Source: JAHDFB01 sp965658745
GTDB lineage: Bacteria; Bacteroidota; Bacteroidia; Chitinophagales; Saprospiraceae
Assembly (NCBI GenBank): GCA_965658745.1
Contig: CBFHTK010000008.1
Coordinates: forward strand, 1-64,000
Length of the DNA stretch: 64,000 bases
Reading direction: 5' to 3'
The stretch's first letter is position 1; every line of letters begins with the position of its first letter. The position numbers were made by a program, and so were the translations under genes. Below the pieces are notes generated by a model. The model was given only the letters and a program-made list of their open reading frames with translations. It was not told the DNA's origin and searched no databases. Shown in pieces: positions 44,776 to 53,959 of this stretch.

Positions 44776-45170
44776 ACTTTAGCCAATTTAAGTAAAAAAC
44801 GTGTTTCTAGAACTGTAAAAATAAGATAGATCAAGAGAAAAGGCCAGATAAAATCGATGTTATCTGTACTAAACTTCAATCTATATATGGCAACGAGCAA
44901 AACAACGAGCAACATTTTAAAAAAAGTGACACCCATCGTCAATCTAGAAAAAGTGTATTTGTTGTTACTTTTGGTCGCTTGGAAAGCTAGTTGATGGACC
45001 ACAACTGCTAAAAGCGTAAAGAAACCAATAGAGACTAGCAGAAAGCCAATGTGATCGACTTCCAATAGCCATTTATGAAATACAAAAGCTACAAGTATTG
45101 AAACGCAAGTCGATAATATTAGTTGGCTAAAGAAATTTGGTTTCAATGATAGTTGATTTATGAGAAACAA
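44772..45170 (-). CDS. Four-helix membrane protein, possibly AtpI-like
   Basis: A 132-residue inner-membrane protein with four predicted helices (about 15-32, 38-60, 78-98, 108-128) and little else. Its place directly after AtpZ and its topology fit the small membrane proteins that precede ATP synthase a-subunit genes in Bacteroidota, but the sequence similarity to AtpI is weak, so this rests on context. It overlaps the biotin carrier start by four bases. Confidence 0.55.
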   Translation of the reverse strand: MFLINQLSLKPNFFSQLILSTCVSILVAFVFHKWLLEVDHIGFLLVSIGFFTLLAVVVHQLAFQATKSNNKYTFSRLTMGVTFFKMLLVVLLVAIYRLKFSTDNIDFIWPFLLIYLIFTVLETRFLLKLAKV

Positions 45171-45176
45171 GATAAT

Positions 45177-45395
45177 CTAACTGAGATCCTTGACTAACTT
45201 GTAAAGATATGCTCCCAATGTGCAAACAAGAAAAAGCAAACCGAAATACGCTTGACTGTTTCCTATATATTCATCCAGTTTACTTCCTAACCAAAAAGCT
45301 ACGTACATAGCAATAAACATGGTCGTAGCCATCCCTGCATAACGCATATATTGGTTTGACTTCTGACCTTTCTTCTTGGACTTCTTAGGAAGCAA
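45177..45395 (-). CDS. AtpZ/AtpI family membrane protein
   Basis: A 72-residue protein: basic start (PKKSKKKGQKSNQYMRYAG), helix about 20-37, the segment GSKLDEYIGNSQAYFG and a second helix about 47-66. This is the AtpZ/AtpI pattern; such proteins help assemble or supply Mg to F-type ATP synthase. In many Bacteroidota it lies between bactofilin and ATP synthase genes; here the synthase genes are absent. It overlaps the bactofilin stop by 11 bases. Confidence 0.75.
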   Translation of the reverse strand: MLPKKSKKKGQKSNQYMRYAGMATTMFIAMYVAFWLGSKLDEYIGNSQAYFGLLFLVCTLGAYLYKLVKDLS

Positions 45396-45810
45396 TTGCT
45401 CCTGATTTAGCTTTTTTGTTAAAATCTGACAGCACTTGTCCGCCCATTTGACACTTCACATTGAAGACTGCTCCTGATTGCACAATTAGTTTGCCAGTTA
45501 CGATTTCACCATTGATTTTAGCAGTCTCCTTAACATGTAATTGATCCTTCACGGTCAATTGTCCTTTAATGGTACCTTCTATTACTGCATTAGCGCAATT
45601 TATTGTACCATCAAGTAATCCTGTTGGACCTACAATCACTTTACCTTTACAATTAAGAGTTCCAGTTAATGTACCATCAACTCGAATATCAGTATCCGCC
45701 TGAATGGTACCTTCCACGCTAGTTCCCTGAGACAATGTGTTTATTGAACTCAATCCTGAAGTTGGAACACCATTTTGCTTTGCCATATCATTATCTTTTT
45801 TACCAAACAT
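45385..45810 (-). CDS. Bactofilin (polymer-forming cytoskeletal protein)
   Basis: A 141-residue bactofilin, which polymerises without nucleotide into filaments at the membrane and organises cell-wall or membrane proteins. The core (about 33-125) is a right-handed beta-helix of repeated short strands: TSVEGTIQADTDIRVDGTLTG, KVIVGPTGLLDGTI, AVIEGTIKGQLTVKD, LHVKETAKINGEIV. MFGKKDND at 45810 is a typical start; Met at 45786 is a second option. First gene of a four-gene overlapping operon with AtpZ, the four-helix protein and the biotin carrier. Confidence 0.92.
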   Translation of the reverse strand: MFGKKDNDMAKQNGVPTSGLSSINTLSQGTSVEGTIQADTDIRVDGTLTGTLNCKGKVIVGPTGLLDGTINCANAVIEGTIKGQLTVKDQLHVKETAKINGEIVTGKLIVQSGAVFNVKCQMGGQVLSDFNKKAKSGAIAS

Positions 45811-46104
45811 TCTTACTTTTTTTTGAGTACTTCTTCATGACGTCGACTTTAGGTGTTTAGTCAAGATGAAGTATTATTTCTTTGACAATAGACGAACTTA
45901 ATCATAACATGATTTGCAGCTTATTGTCATTCGTCTCAGTATCAATACGCGATTTCTGCAAGATATAAACTTGTAGAATCAATTGGGAATTTATAAAGGT
46001 CATATTCTTAACTACATTAAAAATAATTCCCTACATCAGTTTTGAAAGCACAAATATCGATTTTGGAAAGATATTTCACTAATCAAAGCAGTTAATATCT
46101 TCCT
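45811..46104. other. Upstream region of the bactofilin operon
   Basis: No gene seen. It holds an imperfect inverted repeat, TACTTCTTCATGAC (45828-45841) and GTCAAGATGAAGTA (45860-45873), 12 of 14 matching, about 20 bases before the start codon. Confidence 0.45.
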
Positions 46105-46146
46105 AAAACAAAAATTCCCCTTGTTTTATTACAAACAAGAGGAATT
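46105..46146 (-). terminator. Terminator after the second PorP/SprF gene
   Basis: AATTCCTCTTGTTT and AAACAAGGGGAATT pair with one imperfect position around a short loop; T-rich sequence follows on the minus strand. Confidence 0.75.
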
Positions 46147-46165
46147 ATATATCGTTTATGTTGTC

Positions 46166-47215
46166 TTAGAATTTAGGACAGTAGACACCTCTATTTTCCG
46201 GTCCACATATATCGTATCCTAAAGAGAATTCGAAAGCACCGCTTCCAAAGTTTGCCTCTCTATATCCAGAAACAGTAACATCATATGAGAATCCCAAATT
46301 GAAATACTCATAGTTAAATCTTGTTGACAGGATCAATGCATCACTATGCAAGTTACCTTCAAAGTTTGTACCTATTCTATACCAAGATCCAATCTGGAAA
46401 GACTGTGTACTCAATCTACTATTTCCTAAGTTGAATCTCAAGCTAGTACCAAAGTTGAATTGTCTGTGCGGTCCTTGAGCAAAGAAAACGAATCCTGGAA
46501 GAACTGAAATCTTCGGTGTCGAACTGAACTGACCACCAGCGTGTAAAGTAAATTTAGAATACAAAGGATCAAATACATCATCGTAGAATGATTGATTTGC
46601 CTGATTCAAGTGTGCCATTGCCAACCCTACGTAGAAGTTGTTGTATTGATCAAAAACACTAAACCATAGTAATCCAGCTGAAACATCTGGGTACAAGAAG
46701 CTATTCTGATCAATAATTTCTCCACCTATTGTAGAATCAAATCCACCGTCGCCATCGTGTTGATTTGGATATCTAGTATTATTAGGATCAATTCTTCTTT
46801 GGGCAAAACCTCCGTCTGCACCAATAACTAAATAGTGAGCCTTTTTTCTATAACCACCCATTTTCTTACTATAAGAAAGAGCTAATCTTCCTTGAGTTGT
46901 TCCAAATCTAGTTTCACCGGCAACATCCCCGTAGAGATTCCCGCCGATTCCGAAATAATCAGATCTACCTACAGGTACTTTCTGATCATAACTTGCAGAA
47001 TATGTATTATATGCGCTTGACTTCAAAGAAGTCGCCCACTGGTTTCGATAATTGGCTATCATCCTTGTATTACAATTCATAACTCCTGTCAAAGCTGGGT
47101 TAAGATTCAAGGGTGACATATAGAATTGGGAAAAATGAATGTCCTGAGCCATCAAACTAGAAGTGCCTCCTAGAAATAGGACAAAAACAAACATTTTAAT
47201 TATACGATTCGTCAT
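46166..47215 (-). CDS. PorP/SprF family T9SS membrane protein
   Basis: A complete 349-residue outer-membrane barrel of the PorP/SprF family. Signal peptide ending SLMAQ, then the family hallmark HFSQFYMSPLNLNPALTG, RMIANYRNQWATS and a late barrel with FNLGFSYDVTVSGY and FEFSLGYDICG. The C-terminal tail GPENRGVYCPKF with two Cys is common in the family. SprF-type proteins hold or export specific adhesins at the surface. No partner adhesin gene is next to it. The leader is about 130 bases if the TAnnTTTG at 47353 is used. Confidence 0.93.
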   Translation of the reverse strand: MTNRIIKMFVFVLFLGGTSSLMAQDIHFSQFYMSPLNLNPALTGVMNCNTRMIANYRNQWATSLKSSAYNTYSASYDQKVPVGRSDYFGIGGNLYGDVAGETRFGTTQGRLALSYSKKMGGYRKKAHYLVIGADGGFAQRRIDPNNTRYPNQHDGDGGFDSTIGGEIIDQNSFLYPDVSAGLLWFSVFDQYNNFYVGLAMAHLNQANQSFYDDVFDPLYSKFTLHAGGQFSSTPKISVLPGFVFFAQGPHRQFNFGTSLRFNLGNSRLSTQSFQIGSWYRIGTNFEGNLHSDALILSTRFNYEYFNLGFSYDVTVSGYREANFGSGAFEFSLGYDICGPENRGVYCPKF

Positions 47216-47352
47216 AATCTTTCAGATTAAGGATTTTGTTCTAAGGTTTAATCAACAATTAAAACTTATTATAAACTATTTTATTTCTCTTACAGACTGA
47301 TAAAGATAGAATCCTTTACTAGAATTTTCACTTTTTTGGTCAAAATTTATTG

Positions 47353-47360
47353 CAAATCTA
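47353..47360 (-). promoter_or_regulatory. Putative -7 element TAGATTTG of the PorP/SprF gene
   Basis: TAnnTTTG match on the minus strand, about 138 bases before the start at 47215, which predicts a long leader. Confidence 0.35.
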
Positions 47361-47482
47361 GCATAACTTATTGCTATAATGCATTCATCACTGCAGGTAT
47401 ATCAATATTTCTGGTTTCGACGACACTATTTAAATGATGTTTTAAAAAAGATTCTAGCAAAAAATCATGGTAATAATTTGCA

Positions 47483-48577
47483 CTAATTGTTGTCTAGCGT
47501 AATACCGCCGAAATCATCAATCAAAATATCATCATAGTGATCTGCCTTCTCAAAAAGGTATTGAAAAAGCGTTTTTGAGGAGTCTTCGTTAAGATACTCT
47601 TCATGAATTACTAGCGAAAGAACGATACTATTTTCTTGAACGCTAAAAGTTAGACTGTTCAAATTGTTATTCTGCTGCAGTAAATACTGATAAATTTCTT
47701 GAATTCCTGATTTTGGTAGGTGACAGAGTATTGCATCTCCCACAATCATGCCAGAAAGCTTATTGTAATTGATCTCTATCTTTGCGCTACCCTCTGTTAC
47801 TTGCCAAGCACTAGGACCCTTGCGTTGCAGCGCTACTTCAAATCCTAAATATTCAAGTACTTTTTCTATCAATTCTCCAGCACCTGATGGCTCATAAGGT
47901 TCTATGTGTGCTAATCTTATAATCTTGCTTCCGCAAAATGGACAGTAACTAGATGACGCATGATCTTCGACAACGGTATTACTACAAGAAGTGCATCTAA
48001 CAGCTTTAGTCTCGTCATTTCCTAACTTGCGAAACTCAGAAATCGCCTCAGCCAAATAGCTAGCCGGTAGCGCAAAACCAATACTATGGCCTTTTTGCAT
48101 AACAAAAGTATTTACACCTATTACTTCACCAGAACGATTAACCAATGGTCCGCCACTATTACCTGGATTCAATGCTGCATCGTGCTGAATATAGCGTACC
48201 CCCTTATTCTCTTGAAGTAAATTAGAGATAATACCTTGAGTAGCTGTAAAATTGAGACCAAAAGGATGTCCAACTGCCATAGCTCCTTGACCCTGTGAAA
48301 GTTCTTCTTCGCTATTGAGTTGTAGATGTGTTAAATCGTGGTCTTCTGGAGGCGCAATAAACGCAAGATCATGTTTAGGATCTAAAAACAAGACATCTAC
48401 CAGCTGTTTCTTAAAGCCCGCACCCTTCAGCACAACTGAAGCGTTATCCCTAACAACATGCTCATTGGTTACAATTAAGTCAAAATCAGAAAGATAGAAA
48501 CCTGTTCCAGTACTATATGGCGTAGCAATTTGTACAATATTATGTTTTAGTAACTCGATAATCTTCTCCATCGTCAA
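47483..48577 (-). CDS. Cytosolic trypsin-like protease with zinc ribbon and YbjN-like domain
   Basis: A 364-residue DegP-type serine protease with the triad His40 (NEHVV), Asp70 (KHDLAF) and Ser141 (NPGNSGGP). There is no signal peptide or membrane segment, so it should work in the cytosol, unlike DegP/HtrA. The protease domain (about 5-185) is followed by a zinc ribbon (Cys195, 198, 212, 215) instead of a PDZ domain, and then by a YbjN/secretion-chaperone-like domain (about 230-360) ending EKADHYDDILIDDFGG. The upstream gene shares the last motif. The ribbon and the YbjN-like domain probably choose the substrate or partner (inference). Confidence 0.85.
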   Translation of the reverse strand: MTMEKIIELLKHNIVQIATPYSTGTGFYLSDFDLIVTNEHVVRDNASVVLKGAGFKKQLVDVLFLDPKHDLAFIAPPEDHDLTHLQLNSEEELSQGQGAMAVGHPFGLNFTATQGIISNLLQENKGVRYIQHDAALNPGNSGGPLVNRSGEVIGVNTFVMQKGHSIGFALPASYLAEAISEFRKLGNDETKAVRCTSCSNTVVEDHASSSYCPFCGSKIIRLAHIEPYEPSGAGELIEKVLEYLGFEVALQRKGPSAWQVTEGSAKIEINYNKLSGMIVGDAILCHLPKSGIQEIYQYLLQQNNNLNSLTFSVQENSIVLSLVIHEEYLNEDSSKTLFQYLFEKADHYDDILIDDFGGITLDNN

Positions 48578-48595
48578 TCAATATTTTGCAGGTTA

Positions 48596-49930
48596 TTAAG
48601 AAATTGTGCCTGCATAGTGCAAATCATACGCTTGTAGCATTTTCAAAAATGAGTGTGCAAATTGCCACTTGCCCTCAAAACTTAAAATGGAAACTTCAGG
48701 ATTGAATTCAGGGTATAACTCCTTGTTCATTTCTCTTATTTCTCGAATTCGATTGAGTATTCTCTTCTCTTTCAGCTGTTCCTTGCGGTAAAAAGTCGTC
48801 TCAAATCCCAAATCATCGTAGTATTCAGATTCCATCACATGCATAAACAAACTTAGCATATCTACATCGGGTTGAGGAAACCCGTTATGAAAGAGCCCGT
48901 ACATAGCAACATAGCCCATCACGTCCAAAGCAAGATCAATCTTTCCCGCTGAAATATAAGTTTCTGCTTTTGGCAATTCGTTGTTGATAAGAGCTTTAAG
49001 CTGCTCATGACTTGCATTTTGGGTGTACCCAAAAGTGTGTACTGTATCGTAAAATTCTTCGAACAATTGATCGTCTGTCCGTTCCAATAGCAGAGCAAGA
49101 TTACGTCTCACTAACTTATTCTTATGCGAAGCTTCTTGTTCATTTTTCGTAAAAAAGAGGCGATGATTTCGCTCAATGAGTTCCATAGTGAAACCCTCAG
49201 GTTTTACGAGATAGTCAAGTTTATAGTTACAATACAGTAATATGTATGAAATGGCATGGTGCACTTCATCATTGAATCCTTTGTATTGATCAATACGATC
49301 GAATGAATGTTGGATTTCTTTTCGAAGGAATTCAGCTTTTTTTGACTTTATAACATCAGTCAATTGTATAATCTTACCCGTATTGGATTGATCCAATTCC
49401 TCAAATTCATCAATCAGAATATCATCGTACTTATCTGCGTTAATTGCTAATTCCTTCAAGGCAAAGTATAGCTTTTTTGGAGAAGCATCAACAGCGAAAC
49501 TACCAAATTTAAGAATCAAATTCATGTCGGCGTCCAAGCAAAATCGATTGTGCTTTAAGACATAGTTCTTATCTAGTAATCGACGATATAAACCAACATT
49601 GGGAGCACTAACTGCAGCTATTTCTGAAATTGCCACAAATTTTTCGTTATTACAACGTCCCATGATGGTTTTTGAACCTTGTAGGATTTGAAAAAACAAT
49701 TCTTCTCCTTCAATATCATATTGGACGTTGTCAGTAAGATCATCTCGTAAAAAATCAAGTAAATTGATCACCGAGGGCAAAAATTGTTCTTGATCAAAAC
49801 GTTGAATTGCTTCGTAAAACAAAGTCTGCTTGACTTCATCTTTAAATGCATCCGAGTATCTACCAAATTTTATATTTGGACCTTTGTACTCGTGTTGTTG
49901 ATTCCAACGAAAATAATCAAAAATTGACAT
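48596..49930 (-). CDS. YbjN-like-domain protein, probable partner of the adjacent protease
   Basis: A 444-residue cytosolic protein of unknown function. Residues about 35-178 look like a YbjN/secretion-chaperone fold and end INADKYDDILIDEFEELD, nearly the same as the end of the protease encoded 18 bases downstream. The rest (about 185-444) is mostly helical without a recognised family. No signal peptide or membrane helix. The close spacing, same strand and shared domain suggest that the two proteins act together, for example as protease and substrate-binding or inhibitor partner; this is inference. Confidence 0.7.
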   Translation of the reverse strand: MSIFDYFRWNQQHEYKGPNIKFGRYSDAFKDEVKQTLFYEAIQRFDQEQFLPSVINLLDFLRDDLTDNVQYDIEGEELFFQILQGSKTIMGRCNNEKFVAISEIAAVSAPNVGLYRRLLDKNYVLKHNRFCLDADMNLILKFGSFAVDASPKKLYFALKELAINADKYDDILIDEFEELDQSNTGKIIQLTDVIKSKKAEFLRKEIQHSFDRIDQYKGFNDEVHHAISYILLYCNYKLDYLVKPEGFTMELIERNHRLFFTKNEQEASHKNKLVRRNLALLLERTDDQLFEEFYDTVHTFGYTQNASHEQLKALINNELPKAETYISAGKIDLALDVMGYVAMYGLFHNGFPQPDVDMLSLFMHVMESEYYDDLGFETTFYRKEQLKEKRILNRIREIREMNKELYPEFNPEVSILSFEGKWQFAHSFLKMLQAYDLHYAGTIS

Positions 49931-50128
49931 GAAAAACTATTTCGAAAGCGAAGATAGTGAATTGCTTCATCTCAATATTGAATTACGCCTTCTGTTCAAA
50001 AAATATTGGAATCATCAATTTTTGATTGGTCTGGACTAATACAGTAATAATAGGATATATTCGAAAGTAGGCATACAACACATTATAAATATATATTCTA
50101 TATTTACAATTGAAATACAGACTATTAG

Positions 50129-51040
50129 GTGCTACAATCTTGGAAAATTCATATTCGATCATTCACACTCTACCTGAAGTTAGAGAGGTCTATGTCAGAG
50201 CACTCGATTGATGCATATATAAGAGATGTTCAAAAACTAGCAAGTCTTGAAGAAATCATAGAGCAAAAGATTTCACCGGAGCAAGTTCGCCAAGAGCATA
50301 TTGAGATCTTTATCGGTCGAATATATGAACTAGGCCTAGGGGAAAAAACGCAGGCACGAATAATTTCTGGTCTGAAGTCATTCTTTAAATATCTAATGCT
50401 CGAAGACCTTATTGTACAATCTCCAATGGAGCTTATCGAGGGTCCAAAACTTACCAGAAAAATTCCCAGTGTCTTAAGCTTTGATGAGATTCAGCAGATC
50501 ATTGCTACCATAGATATGAGTGACAAACATGGGCATAGAAATCGAGCTATTATTGAGACGCTCTATGCTTGTGGTATTCGCGTTACTGAACTTGTAAATT
50601 TAAAATTGAGCCATTACTATCCAGATGATGGCTTTATTCGAGTATTCGGAAAAAATGACAAGGAGCGAATCGTTCCAATCGGTCCAGAAGCTATCAAGCA
50701 ACTTAATTATTATATTAATGAAATAAGGAAACATGGACCCATCAAGCCAGGATTCGAAGACTTTGTGTTTCTAAATAGGTTGGGGCGACCTTTAACTCGA
50801 GTAATGATCTTCACAATTATTAAAAAGCTGACAGAACTTGCAGGCATTAAGAAAACTGTAAGTCCACATACTTTTAGACACTCTTTTGCAACTCATTTGG
50901 TTGAAGGTGGTGCAAACCTGCGCGCTGTCCAAGATATGCTCGGGCATGAATCAATAACAACGACTGAGATTTACACGCACTTGGACAATCATTTTTTGCG
51001 CGAGACTATACTTCAATTTCATCCTAGAAGTCAGGAATAG
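50129..51040 (+). CDS. xerD: Tyrosine recombinase XerD-like
   Basis: Resolves chromosome dimers at dif with its partner, in the cytosol. All catalytic residues are present: Arg151 (ACGIRVTEL), Lys175 (FGKNDKER), His247 and Arg250 (HTFRHSFATHL), His273 (LGHES) and Tyr282 (TEIYTHL). The N-terminal SAM-like domain is about 1-105. At 303 residues with no accessory genes around, it is a housekeeping Xer protein rather than a phage or element integrase. The start is GTG 50129; no in-frame ATG fits better. It is convergent with the GNAT gene, eight bases between stops. Confidence 0.9.
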   Translation: MLQSWKIHIRSFTLYLKLERSMSEHSIDAYIRDVQKLASLEEIIEQKISPEQVRQEHIEIFIGRIYELGLGEKTQARIISGLKSFFKYLMLEDLIVQSPMELIEGPKLTRKIPSVLSFDEIQQIIATIDMSDKHGHRNRAIIETLYACGIRVTELVNLKLSHYYPDDGFIRVFGKNDKERIVPIGPEAIKQLNYYINEIRKHGPIKPGFEDFVFLNRLGRPLTRVMIFTIIKKLTELAGIKKTVSPHTFRHSFATHLVEGGANLRAVQDMLGHESITTTEIYTHLDNHFLRETILQFHPRSQE

Positions 51041-51048
51041 AAATACTG

Positions 51049-51558
51049 TTATTGGGCTTCTCCGTAACGGTAGACTAGCATCGGCTCTGATATTCCAGTG
51101 ATATCCCGCACTTCTATGAACTTCATTCCTAATTTCGTAATCAAAGTTTGAGAATCAATATTCTCTTTCGTGGTAATTGCTTGTATAAGTGGCAGTTTCA
51201 GGGTTTCGACGGAATAATCAAGCAAGGCCTTACTAGCTTCATACGCATACCCTTGACCATAGAATTCAGGTAAGAGCGCAAAACCTATATCTGCCCCTTC
51301 CATACCAGGCCTCAAGTACATCCCGCAAGAACCAATTTTGAGGTTATCAGACTTGCGAATCAAGGTGTTGTTTCCAAAACCGAACTCTTCTAACTGAGGT
51401 AGCATTTTTTCAGAAATGTAATTTTTAGCATCTTCAATCGTATGCACATTTCTATCACCTATAAACCTAATCCACCCATCAGTATTCATCAGCTCTAAGA
51501 CAAACTCTGCATCATCAAGATTGGTTGGTTTAATGAGAAGTCTATTCGTTTCCAGCAT
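51049..51558 (-). CDS. RimJ/RimL-type GNAT acetyltransferase
   Basis: A 169-residue N-acetyltransferase. Start MLETNRLLIKPTNLDDAEFV is typical of the RimJ/RimL group, with GSCGMYLRPGMEGADIGFAL, the CoA loop PEFYGQGYAYEA and the final QTLITKLGMKFIEV. The target (ribosomal protein or small molecule) is unknown. The start lies inside the last 17 bases of ctp, so the two are coupled. Confidence 0.88.
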   Translation of the reverse strand: MLETNRLLIKPTNLDDAEFVLELMNTDGWIRFIGDRNVHTIEDAKNYISEKMLPQLEEFGFGNNTLIRKSDNLKIGSCGMYLRPGMEGADIGFALLPEFYGQGYAYEASKALLDYSVETLKLPLIQAITTKENIDSQTLITKLGMKFIEVRDITGISEPMLVYRYGEAQ

Positions 51559-53716
51559 TTGCGGTATCAGGTGTCATATCATCCAAGATATGGATAGTTT
51601 CTTTGAGGTAGATGTCTTTGGTCAATTTGCTGATAAAATCTTCATTTCTTCCAATTCGAGACGAATCAGCCTGAATATAGTCCATGTCTACATCGAGGTT
51701 TTCGACGACTAGTCCAGGAATAACATCCTTTCCGATATCCTTATATCTATTACCCATTTCTTGTCGCTCATCCATCTTTGCTATAAATGCATCCAAATCA
51801 AGAGGATATGTTCTCTGCTCCTGACTTTCCTTCAAGCGATGCGCATTTTCAAGAATTAACTGAAAAGTTGAATCTTGCTGCACTCGTTTCTCTGACTTCA
51901 TTCTTAGTTCGTCATGATTGGAAATTACATATGCATTCTGCGTGTGATCAACTGACTCAATTTCATTCCATTCTAGCGGATAATCATAATCCTTTTCTCC
52001 TCTCTTAATAAACTGATAGTTGTCAGGTAGGATAATGTCTGGCACCACACCTTTCAACTGTGTTGATGTTCCATTAATCCTAAAGAACTTCTGAATTGTC
52101 ATTTTGACGTCGCCTAATGGTTTGAATTCGTCAGCACCTCTTACTTGATCTAGGCTGTAAAATCGTTGGACAGTACCTTTCCCAAAAGTGCTTGGAGATC
52201 CAACGATCAATGCCCTTTTATAATCTTGCATTGCCGCTGCAAGGATTTCACTTGCAGAAACTGAATACTCATTAACCATAATAATCAGTGGGCCATCATA
52301 CTGTACCGAACTATCTTCATCCTCCAATACATATGGTTTTCCCCTTTTTGGCTTGACCTGAACAATAGGTCCCTCTTCAATAAATAGACCTCCCATATCA
52401 ACCACATCTCTTAAAGAACCACCACCATTATTTCTGATATCTAGGATTATACCGTCAACATTTTCATCTTTGAGTTTTTCGAGCTCAGTGGCAATGTCTT
52501 TGGCGCATGAGCGTCCATTCTTTGCCTTAAAATCGGCATAAAAACTAGGAAGGTATATATAACCAATTTTATCCGAGACGCCTTCCATATCAATTATCAC
52601 GCTTTTCGCGTTACCTTCTTCAGTAATAACGACATCTCTTACGATGCGTATATCTTCCATCGTACCGTCCGGCTTCTTCACGGTGAGAATTACCACGGTA
52701 CCCTTTTTTCCTCTGATCTTTGAAACTACGTCATCGAGACGCATTCCTTCGATGTTGACAGGTTCATCTCCTTCTTGGGTTACCGCAGAAATAAGATCGT
52801 CAACTTCAAGATCTTTTCCTTTCCATGCAGGACCACCAGGCACAATTGAAACTACTTTCGTATAGTCTCCATCACTAGACAATCTAGCTCCAATCCCCTC
52901 AAGCTTCCCTGCCATTCTTATATCAAAATCAGCCTTCTCTTTTGGATTATAATAGTCTGAATGTGGATCGTAACAGTGAATAATAGCGTTCACATAGCTT
53001 TCGAATCTATCAGATCTTCGTACTTGTTCGAGTCTCTTAAACCAGTCTTCAAAATTTTCACGAACTTCCTCTCTTGCTTCTTCAATCAACTCGTCTTCAG
53101 ACTTAATTTTCTCTTCCTTATCTTCATCTGAAGCTTTACCTTCGGCAATCCTCTTTTCTAATTTTTCCTGGTCTTTACGAGCCTGATTATACTTTAGAAG
53201 AATATCATACTTCAATATTTTTCTCCACTGATCACGAAGTTCGACTTCATCCTTGGCAAATGACCTTTTTTCGGGATCCATTTGGATTTCTTCACTCTGC
53301 GTAAAATCGTAGTCAGTATCTACTAAATCCTTGAAAATTGCTTCAGCTCGATCAATAGAAACTTCTAAAAGGCTGTCTGACTGATCAAAAAACTGAAGTG
53401 TTCCTGCTTTGAATTCATCATCCAACAAAGTTCGAGATGAATTCATTTGATCAATTTCTAGCTGAGTAAGAAAACGCTTATTGCCGTCAAGTGATTTCAA
53501 ATAAAGATCAAATGCCTTTTCTGATAAGTTGTCGTCAATCTGCTGTGGTTGGTAGTGGACCTGAGAGAGATAACTATTCACAGCTTTGATAATCGTTTCC
53601 TCTTTTGCTTTGGGGTCGTCCCCAAAAGGATTTTGTCCTGTTAAGACAACATATAGTAGTCCGACCATGACGATCGAAGAAAAAGCAAATAGATAGTTTC
53701 TCATTTTCTTACTCAA
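51542..53716 (-). CDS. Tail-specific protease (S41, Prc/Ctp)
   Basis: Periplasmic carboxy-terminal processing protease of 724 residues. A signal anchor is at about 8-25; a long helical N-terminal domain runs to about 235, the PDZ domain is about 265-350 (KLEGIGARLS, VSIVPGGPAWKGKDLEVDD) and the protease core is at about 375-560, with catalytic Ser in EYSVSASEILAAAMQDY and Lys in STFGKGTVQRF. A C-terminal DUF3340-like region follows, as in E. coli Prc. It trims or degrades periplasmic and cell-wall proteins. Confidence 0.93.
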   Translation of the reverse strand: MSKKMRNYLFAFSSIVMVGLLYVVLTGQNPFGDDPKAKEETIIKAVNSYLSQVHYQPQQIDDNLSEKAFDLYLKSLDGNKRFLTQLEIDQMNSSRTLLDDEFKAGTLQFFDQSDSLLEVSIDRAEAIFKDLVDTDYDFTQSEEIQMDPEKRSFAKDEVELRDQWRKILKYDILLKYNQARKDQEKLEKRIAEGKASDEDKEEKIKSEDELIEEAREEVRENFEDWFKRLEQVRRSDRFESYVNAIIHCYDPHSDYYNPKEKADFDIRMAGKLEGIGARLSSDGDYTKVVSIVPGGPAWKGKDLEVDDLISAVTQEGDEPVNIEGMRLDDVVSKIRGKKGTVVILTVKKPDGTMEDIRIVRDVVITEEGNAKSVIIDMEGVSDKIGYIYLPSFYADFKAKNGRSCAKDIATELEKLKDENVDGIILDIRNNGGGSLRDVVDMGGLFIEEGPIVQVKPKRGKPYVLEDEDSSVQYDGPLIIMVNEYSVSASEILAAAMQDYKRALIVGSPSTFGKGTVQRFYSLDQVRGADEFKPLGDVKMTIQKFFRINGTSTQLKGVVPDIILPDNYQFIKRGEKDYDYPLEWNEIESVDHTQNAYVISNHDELRMKSEKRVQQDSTFQLILENAHRLKESQEQRTYPLDLDAFIAKMDERQEMGNRYKDIGKDVIPGLVVENLDVDMDYIQADSSRIGRNEDFISKLTKDIYLKETIHILDDMTPDTANAGNE

Positions 53717-53959
53717 TTTTCGTAATTATATCTAAAGTAACAGTAAAAGGCAAATTTTGATTGCGAAGTGCTCAACTTTTAACCGAAAATTAGCAAAAGT
53801 GCTTGATAAATGGAGGGAAAGAAGGATTTTAGAGTACTCCAGATACCTTTTAAGAACGCAAATACATAGGCAAGCAACAGATCTACTAAGTATTAATCAC
53901 ATCAAAGCAAAGAAACGCTAAGTTCTTCCGAATCTAAAGTTAGATGAATCAGTTTCGAC
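53717..53959. other. Spacer between rlmN and ctp
   Basis: About 240 bases, no gene recognised. It should contain the ctp promoter. Confidence 0.4.
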
